Shown: in pieces, positions 41,728-44,879 of the stretch
How the letters are laid out: every line of letters begins with the position of its first letter
How positions within the stretch are numbered: the stretch's first letter is position 1
Source of the DNA: an uncultured Coriobacteriaceae bacterium
GTDB lineage: Bacteria; Actinomycetota; Coriobacteriia; Coriobacteriales; Atopobiaceae
DNA: 44,879 nt
Direction: 5' to 3'
Assembly (NCBI GenBank): GCA_902766835.1
Contig: CACXFC010000273.1
Coordinates: forward strand, 1-44,879
Translations under genes and position numbers: made by a program
Notes under the pieces: model-generated
The model's input: the letters and a program-made list of their open reading frames with translations, nothing else
Told to the model about the DNA's origin: nothing
The model's database searches: none

Positions 41728-42852
41728 ATGGACAGCATTGACGTTTCCGTCGTTATCCCGTGCTACAACACCGAGAAATTCCTCGACCAGGCGCTCTCAT
41801 CAGCCGAGCAGAACGACCGCATCAACCTCGAGATCATCGTCCTCAACGACGGATCTACCGATGGCTCGCTCGAGATCATGCGCGCCCACGAGGCCGCTGA
41901 CCCGCGCGTCCGCGTCATCGACAAGGAAAACCAGGGCTATGGTGCCTCGGTCAACCGTGGCTTCAAGGAGGCCCGCGGCACCTACCTTGCCATCCTCGAG
42001 CCGGACGACTGGGTGGCTCCGCACATGTACGACGACCTCTTCGAGTACGGCAAGAGCTTTGCGCCCGTCGAGCCCGACATCATCAAGAGCCCCTACACGC
42101 GCGTCGTGTTCCCCGAGACGAAGGACCAGTACTTCTGCAACTGCTCCTACTACAAGCGCGTCGACCCGGGCTTCCAGCCGTTCACGCTTGCCGATGCGCC
42201 GCACCTCATCCAGCACCACCCCTCCATCTGGTCTGCCATCTACCGCAAGGCGTTCTTGGAGGAGAAGGGCATCCGCTTCATGGAGGTGCCCGGTGCGGGC
42301 TGGGTCGACAACCCCTTCCTCATCGAGACGCTTTGCCAGGCAAGTTCCATCGTCTACAAGGAGCAGCCCTACTACCACTATCGCGAGGACCTGCCCGGAT
42401 CCTCGTCGGTGCTCAAGAAGGCGCGCCTGTGCTTCGATCGCTGGAACGACATGGCCGACATTCTCGAGCGGCTCAACGTCACCGATGACGAGATCCTCAA
42501 GGCCTTCTATGTGATTGGCTTCAGGTATGTGGGCGGCTCGTTCGCCGACTTCGGTGACGACAACCCCGACATCAAGGCATGGTCCGCCGAGCTGTTCCGC
42601 AGAATGGACCCCGAGCGCGTCGTGCGCATCAAGAACCTGTCGGGTCACTCGAAAAAGCTCTACTTCGAGCTTTCTGGGTACGACCCCATCCCTTACAGCA
42701 ACAACGAGTACTTAGGCGAGCTGGTAAACGAGTTCTTCTACTCTATTCGCACCAATGGCGTAGGCTTTGCCTTGGGCCGCGTGTTCTGGTATGGCAAGCA
42801 GAAGGCCACCGAGGCAGGCATCATCAAGCAGAAGCTCAACGTCGCCGAGTAA
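41728..42852 (+). CDS. GT2 family glycosyltransferase
   Basis: 374 aa, starting 3 bp after the ATPase gene. The N-terminal GT-A domain has VSVVIPCYNTEKFLDQAL, VLNDGSTDGS, NQGYGASVNRGF and LEPDDW (DXD equivalent), as in WcaA-type transferases that add sugars to exopolysaccharide repeat units. The C-terminal 150 residues are helical without a clear domain. It has no membrane segments, so it acts at the cytoplasmic face, probably building the polymer carried by the adjacent exporter. A strong terminator follows, closing the operon. The sugar transferred is unknown. Confidence 0.88.
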   Translation: MDSIDVSVVIPCYNTEKFLDQALSSAEQNDRINLEIIVLNDGSTDGSLEIMRAHEAADPRVRVIDKENQGYGASVNRGFKEARGTYLAILEPDDWVAPHMYDDLFEYGKSFAPVEPDIIKSPYTRVVFPETKDQYFCNCSYYKRVDPGFQPFTLADAPHLIQHHPSIWSAIYRKAFLEEKGIRFMEVPGAGWVDNPFLIETLCQASSIVYKEQPYYHYREDLPGSSSVLKKARLCFDRWNDMADILERLNVTDDEILKAFYVIGFRYVGGSFADFGDDNPDIKAWSAELFRRMDPERVVRIKNLSGHSKKLYFELSGYDPIPYSNNEYLGELVNEFFYSIRTNGVGFALGRVFWYGKQKATEAGIIKQKLNVAE

Positions 42853-42890
42853 GTGGCGCGTAAGGCAAACCCGCATTCGTCAAAGACGAG

Positions 42891-42925
42891 CGGACCAGAA
42901 GTGAGCAGCTTCTGGTCCGTTTTTT
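42891..42925 (+). terminator. Strong intrinsic terminator of the export operon
   Basis: An 11-bp perfect stem CGGACCAGAAG (42891-42901) / CTTCTGGTCCG (42909-42919) with a 7-nt loop, followed by T6 (42920-42925). Confidence 0.95.
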
Positions 42926-42957
42926 CATGGCGGGATTCTTCGATTCAGGCCAGTAAG

Positions 42958-43145
42958 GGCGGCCGGGCTTGGTGAGGTTGCGGCGGCCTGCGTCCTCTTC
43001 GAGGGCTGACCGATCCACATGGCGCGGCGGGAGCGAGGACCCAAGCGAGCGAAGCGAGCGTTTCCGCAGCTGCCGCACCATGAGGATCGGTCGTATAGCC
43101 CGAGCGAGGACGCAGGCCGCCGCAACCTCACCAAGCCCGGCCGCC
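42958..43145. repeat. 188-bp palindromic element with 40-bp perfect arms
   Basis: 42958-42997 is the exact reverse complement of 43106-43145. Pairing continues inward with GACCGATCC (43008-43016) / GGATCGGTC (43084-43092) and an imperfect GATCCACATGGCGCGGC / GCCGCACCATGAGGATC stretch. The middle holds the direct repeat AGCGAGCGAAGCGAGCG. Frames open through it are by-products of the palindrome. No transposase is present. It lies between a terminator and the pyrR promoter. It could be a REP/BIME or MITE-like element. Confidence 0.88.
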
Positions 43146-43178
43146 ATCGCGCAGCTTCCGTGAACCTTCTGTGTGTGC

Positions 43179-43207
43179 TTGAAAATGCATGTATGGCTGT
43201 ATATATT
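43179..43207 (+). promoter_or_regulatory. pyrR operon promoter
   Basis: TTGAAA (43179-43184) and TATATT (43202-43207) are separated by exactly 17 bp, a near-consensus vegetative promoter. Transcription should begin near 43214, giving a leader of about 130 nt before pyrR. Confidence 0.85.
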
Positions 43208-43281
43208 GGTTACCAACCTTTAAGCGTGGTACGGGATACCCGCAAGGCGACTATCTACATACGCACTCTATTTCTACGAGT

Positions 43282-43341
43282 CTCCTTCCGGATGCCCAAG
43301 CCGCGCCTAGCGGATAGGCATCTTTTTTCTTACGGAAGGAG
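43282..43341 (+). promoter_or_regulatory. pyrR leader: terminator nested in an SD-sequestering helix
   Basis: CTCCTTCCG (43282-43290) pairs perfectly with CGGAAGGAG (43333-43341), which contains the pyrR Shine-Dalgarno. Immediately inside, GATGCC (43291-43296) / GGCATC (43317-43322) with inner CCGC/GCGG (43301-43313) forms a hairpin followed by T6 (43323-43328), an intrinsic terminator. The leader could thus control both transcription and translation of the pyr genes. I could not find a convincing PyrR-binding loop of the Bacillus type upstream. Confidence 0.7.
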
Positions 43342-43345
43342 TTCC

Positions 43346-43912
43346 ATGGAACAGGCCAGCCTCAAAGCGGTCATCATGGACGAGCAGGCGATGGATCGCG
43401 CCCTGACTCGCGTGGCCCATGAGATTATCGAGCACAACGAGGGTGCCGAAGGCATAGCGCTTGTGGGCGTGCTTCGTCGCGGCGTGCCCCTTGCCGAGCG
43501 TCTCGCCGAAAAGATCGAGGCGATCGAGGGAGTGCGTCCCAAGATCGGCAAGCTCGACATCAGCTTCTACCGTGACGACTTCTCGAGCCACATCGCCCCG
43601 GTTCTGCATGCAACCGAGATCATGTTCCCCATCGATGGCGTCGACGTCGTCCTCGTCGATGACGTGCTCTACACCGGGCGCACCATTCGTGCCGCCCTCG
43701 ACGCCCTTATGGACTTCGGTCGCGCCAAGAGCGTCCAGCTCGCCGTCATGGTCGACCGCGGCCATCGCGAGCTGCCCATTCGCGCCGACTACGTAGGCAA
43801 GAACGTGCCCTCCTCGCATGAGGAGGACGTGCGCGTGAGCATTACCCCGCTTGACGACAAGGATTCCGTCGAGATCTGGGGCATCGACAAGAACGCTGGA
43901 GGTGCCAACTAA
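43346..43912 (+). CDS. pyrR: Bifunctional pyr operon regulator / uracil phosphoribosyltransferase
   Basis: 188 aa from ATG 43346, with AAGGAG 4 nt upstream; the open frame back to 43019 runs through a palindrome and the promoter and is not used. It is a type I phosphoribosyltransferase fold with [26 protein letters not shown], the PRPP-binding [18 protein letters not shown] (Asp105/Asp106), and [20 protein letters not shown], all diagnostic of PyrR. It binds pyr mRNA in a UMP-dependent way and has UPRTase activity in many species. It is first in the operon, directly before pyrB, with a structured leader that is probably its own target. Confidence 0.96.
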   Translation: MEQASLKAVIMDEQAMDRALTRVAHEIIEHNEGAEGIALVGVLRRGVPLAERLAEKIEAIEGVRPKIGKLDISFYRDDFSSHIAPVLHATEIMFPIDGVDVVLVDDVLYTGRTIRAALDALMDFGRAKSVQLAVMVDRGHRELPIRADYVGKNVPSSHEEDVRVSITPLDDKDSVEIWGIDKNAGGAN

Positions 43913-43913
43913 C

Positions 43914-44837
43914 ATGCTTTCCGTCAAACATCTCATCGACACGACGAGCCTCACGGCCGACGACATCACCCAGATCCTCGACACGGCGAAGTCGTTCGAC
44001 CCCATCGTCAACGGCCGCACCATCAAGAAGGTGCCGGCTCTGCGCGGCCGCACCATCGTCAACCTCTTCCTTGAGCCGTCCACCCGTACGCTCAAGAGCT
44101 TCGAGCTTGCCGAGAAGCGCCTGTCCGCCGACTCCATCTCTATGGGTGGAGCTACCTCCTCGGTGGTGAAGGGCGAGAGCCTCGCCGACACCATCCAGAC
44201 CATCGACGCCATGAAGGTCGACATGTTCGTCGTGCGCGCTCGTCTGGCAGGCACGCCCCAGAAGATCACCGAGAACACCGACGCCATCGTCATCAACGGC
44301 GGCGACGGCAAGCATCAGCATCCCACGCAGGCCATGCTCGACCTCTACACCATTCGCGAGCACTTCGGCCATCTCGATGGCCTGAAGGTCGCCATCGTGG
44401 GCGACCTTGCCCACAGCCGCGTGTGCGGTTCTCTGGCCCCGGCCCTCAAGACCATGGGCGCCGACGTCACCCTCGTGGCGCCTCCCACCTTCCAGGTGGG
44501 CGACCCCTCCTGGTTTGGCTGCAACCAGACCAACCATCTCGACGACGTCATCGAGGACATGGACGTGGTGTACATGCTGCGCGTCCAGCTCGAGCGCATG
44601 GAGGGCGCGGCCATCCCGTCCCGCCGCGAGTACAACCGCCTCTATGGCCTCTCCCTCGAGCGCGAGGCCCGCATGAAGGACAACGCCATCATCTGCCACC
44701 CCGGCCCCATGAACCGTGGTATGGAGATCGACGCCGAGGTTGCCGACTGCGCTCGTTCGAGGATTCTTGACCAGGTCAACGCGGGCGTCCTTACCCGCAT
44801 GGCCGAGATGTACCTGCTGCTGGGAGGAGAAGAGTAA
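43914..44837 (+). CDS. pyrB: Aspartate carbamoyltransferase catalytic chain
   Basis: A 307-aa enzyme condensing carbamoyl phosphate with aspartate in pyrimidine synthesis. The carbamoyl-phosphate loop LEPSTRT (Ser56-Thr57-Arg58-Thr59), the GESLADTIQT loop with its active-site Ser/Lys neighbours, KHQHPTQAMLDLYTI (His136), and CHPGPMNRG near the C-terminus are all present. The ATG lies one base after the pyrR stop with GGAGG about 11 nt upstream inside pyrR. The stop overlaps the next ATG (TAATG). The length matches Bacillus-type PyrB (about 304 aa), which works without a PyrI subunit. Confidence 0.97.
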   Translation: MLSVKHLIDTTSLTADDITQILDTAKSFDPIVNGRTIKKVPALRGRTIVNLFLEPSTRTLKSFELAEKRLSADSISMGGATSSVVKGESLADTIQTIDAMKVDMFVVRARLAGTPQKITENTDAIVINGGDGKHQHPTQAMLDLYTIREHFGHLDGLKVAIVGDLAHSRVCGSLAPALKTMGADVTLVAPPTFQVGDPSWFGCNQTNHLDDVIEDMDVVYMLRVQLERMEGAAIPSRREYNRLYGLSLEREARMKDNAIICHPGPMNRGMEIDAEVADCARSRILDQVNAGVLTRMAEMYLLLGGEE

Positions 44838-44879
44838 TGGCATATCTGATCAAGGGCGCCCACGTGGTCGATCCGCAGG
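44837..44879 (+). CDS. pyrC: Dihydroorotase, 5' end only
   Basis: Only 14 codons (MAYLIKGAHVVDPQ) lie in the window; the rest runs off the end. The ATG overlaps the pyrB stop. The short segment has the beta-strand pattern (LIKGAHVVDP) seen at the start of type I dihydroorotases, and pyrC follows pyrB in many pyrR operons. The name rests on these two points, so it is likely but not proven. Confidence 0.75.
   Translation, partial: MAYLIKGAHVVDPQ

Noticed and set aside
43019-43345. N-terminal extension of pyrR
   Set aside because: It runs through the palindrome, the promoter and the terminator; the ATG at 43346 has an ideal SD and matches the PyrR family start.

Overview
The window is high-GC, gene-dense and read almost entirely on the + strand. 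It looks like a chromosomal segment of a Coriobacteriia member (Collinsella/Olsenella-type actinobacterium). That guess rests on GC-rich codon use, frequent GTG/TTG starts, many secreted proteins with acidic Pro/Glu/Ala-rich linkers carrying RICIN or cell-wall-binding repeats, a GlfT2-like galactofuranosyltransferase, and a PyrR-led pyr operon. No rRNA or protein marker fixes the genus. One theme dominates: building, acylating, exporting and enzymatically remodelling a surface glycan or cell wall, between a tRNA gene and the start of the pyrimidine operon.

Layout. (1) 10-206: tRNA-Asn, its terminator and an 82-bp perfect palindrome. (2) 409-6759: a dlt-like operon with a membrane-anchored SGNH/DltD-like protein carrying interleaved FAM3/ILEI-type repeats, an AMP-forming ligase, a carrier protein, an MBOAT acyltransferase and an alpha/beta hydrolase. 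(3) 6872-9274: a secreted SGNH esterase with cell-wall-binding repeats. (4) 9290-15135: a PTPS-related membrane protein, two GT2 polyprenyl-sugar-type transferases and a GT-C-like membrane protein. (5) 15241-18537: a secreted protein whose first half resembles GT80 sialyltransferases, followed by three RICIN lectin domains. (6) 18873-24715: a GlfT2-like transferase, a fused acyltransferase-3/GT-C-like protein and a second acyltransferase-3. (7) 24826-27602: CDP-glucose synthesis and 4,6-dehydration plus an SDR reductase/epimerase. (8) 27793-39793: four RICIN-rich wall enzymes (amidase_3, glucosaminidase, L,D-transpeptidase, CHAP/NlpC-like) and one cell-wall-binding-repeat protein. (9) 40121-42852: an ABC-2 polysaccharide exporter with a GT2. 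(10) 43179-44879: a promoter, structured leader, pyrR, pyrB and the first codons of pyrC.

How the parts may work together (inference). A CDP-6-deoxysugar, galactofuranose and lipid-linked sugars are assembled into a surface polymer by the GT2, GlfT2-like and GT-C-like enzymes. The polymer is exported by the ABC transporter. It is decorated on the outside by the dlt-like system and the acyltransferase-3 proteins. RICIN and cell-wall repeats then target hydrolases, a transpeptidase and the GT80-like protein to it. The physical linkage is directly visible; the glycan, the acyl group and the RICIN ligand are unknown.

Non-coding features of note are three large palindromic elements (82, 141 and 188 bp) in the gaps, and a pyrR leader in which an intrinsic terminator is nested inside a helix that would pair with the pyrR Shine-Dalgarno.
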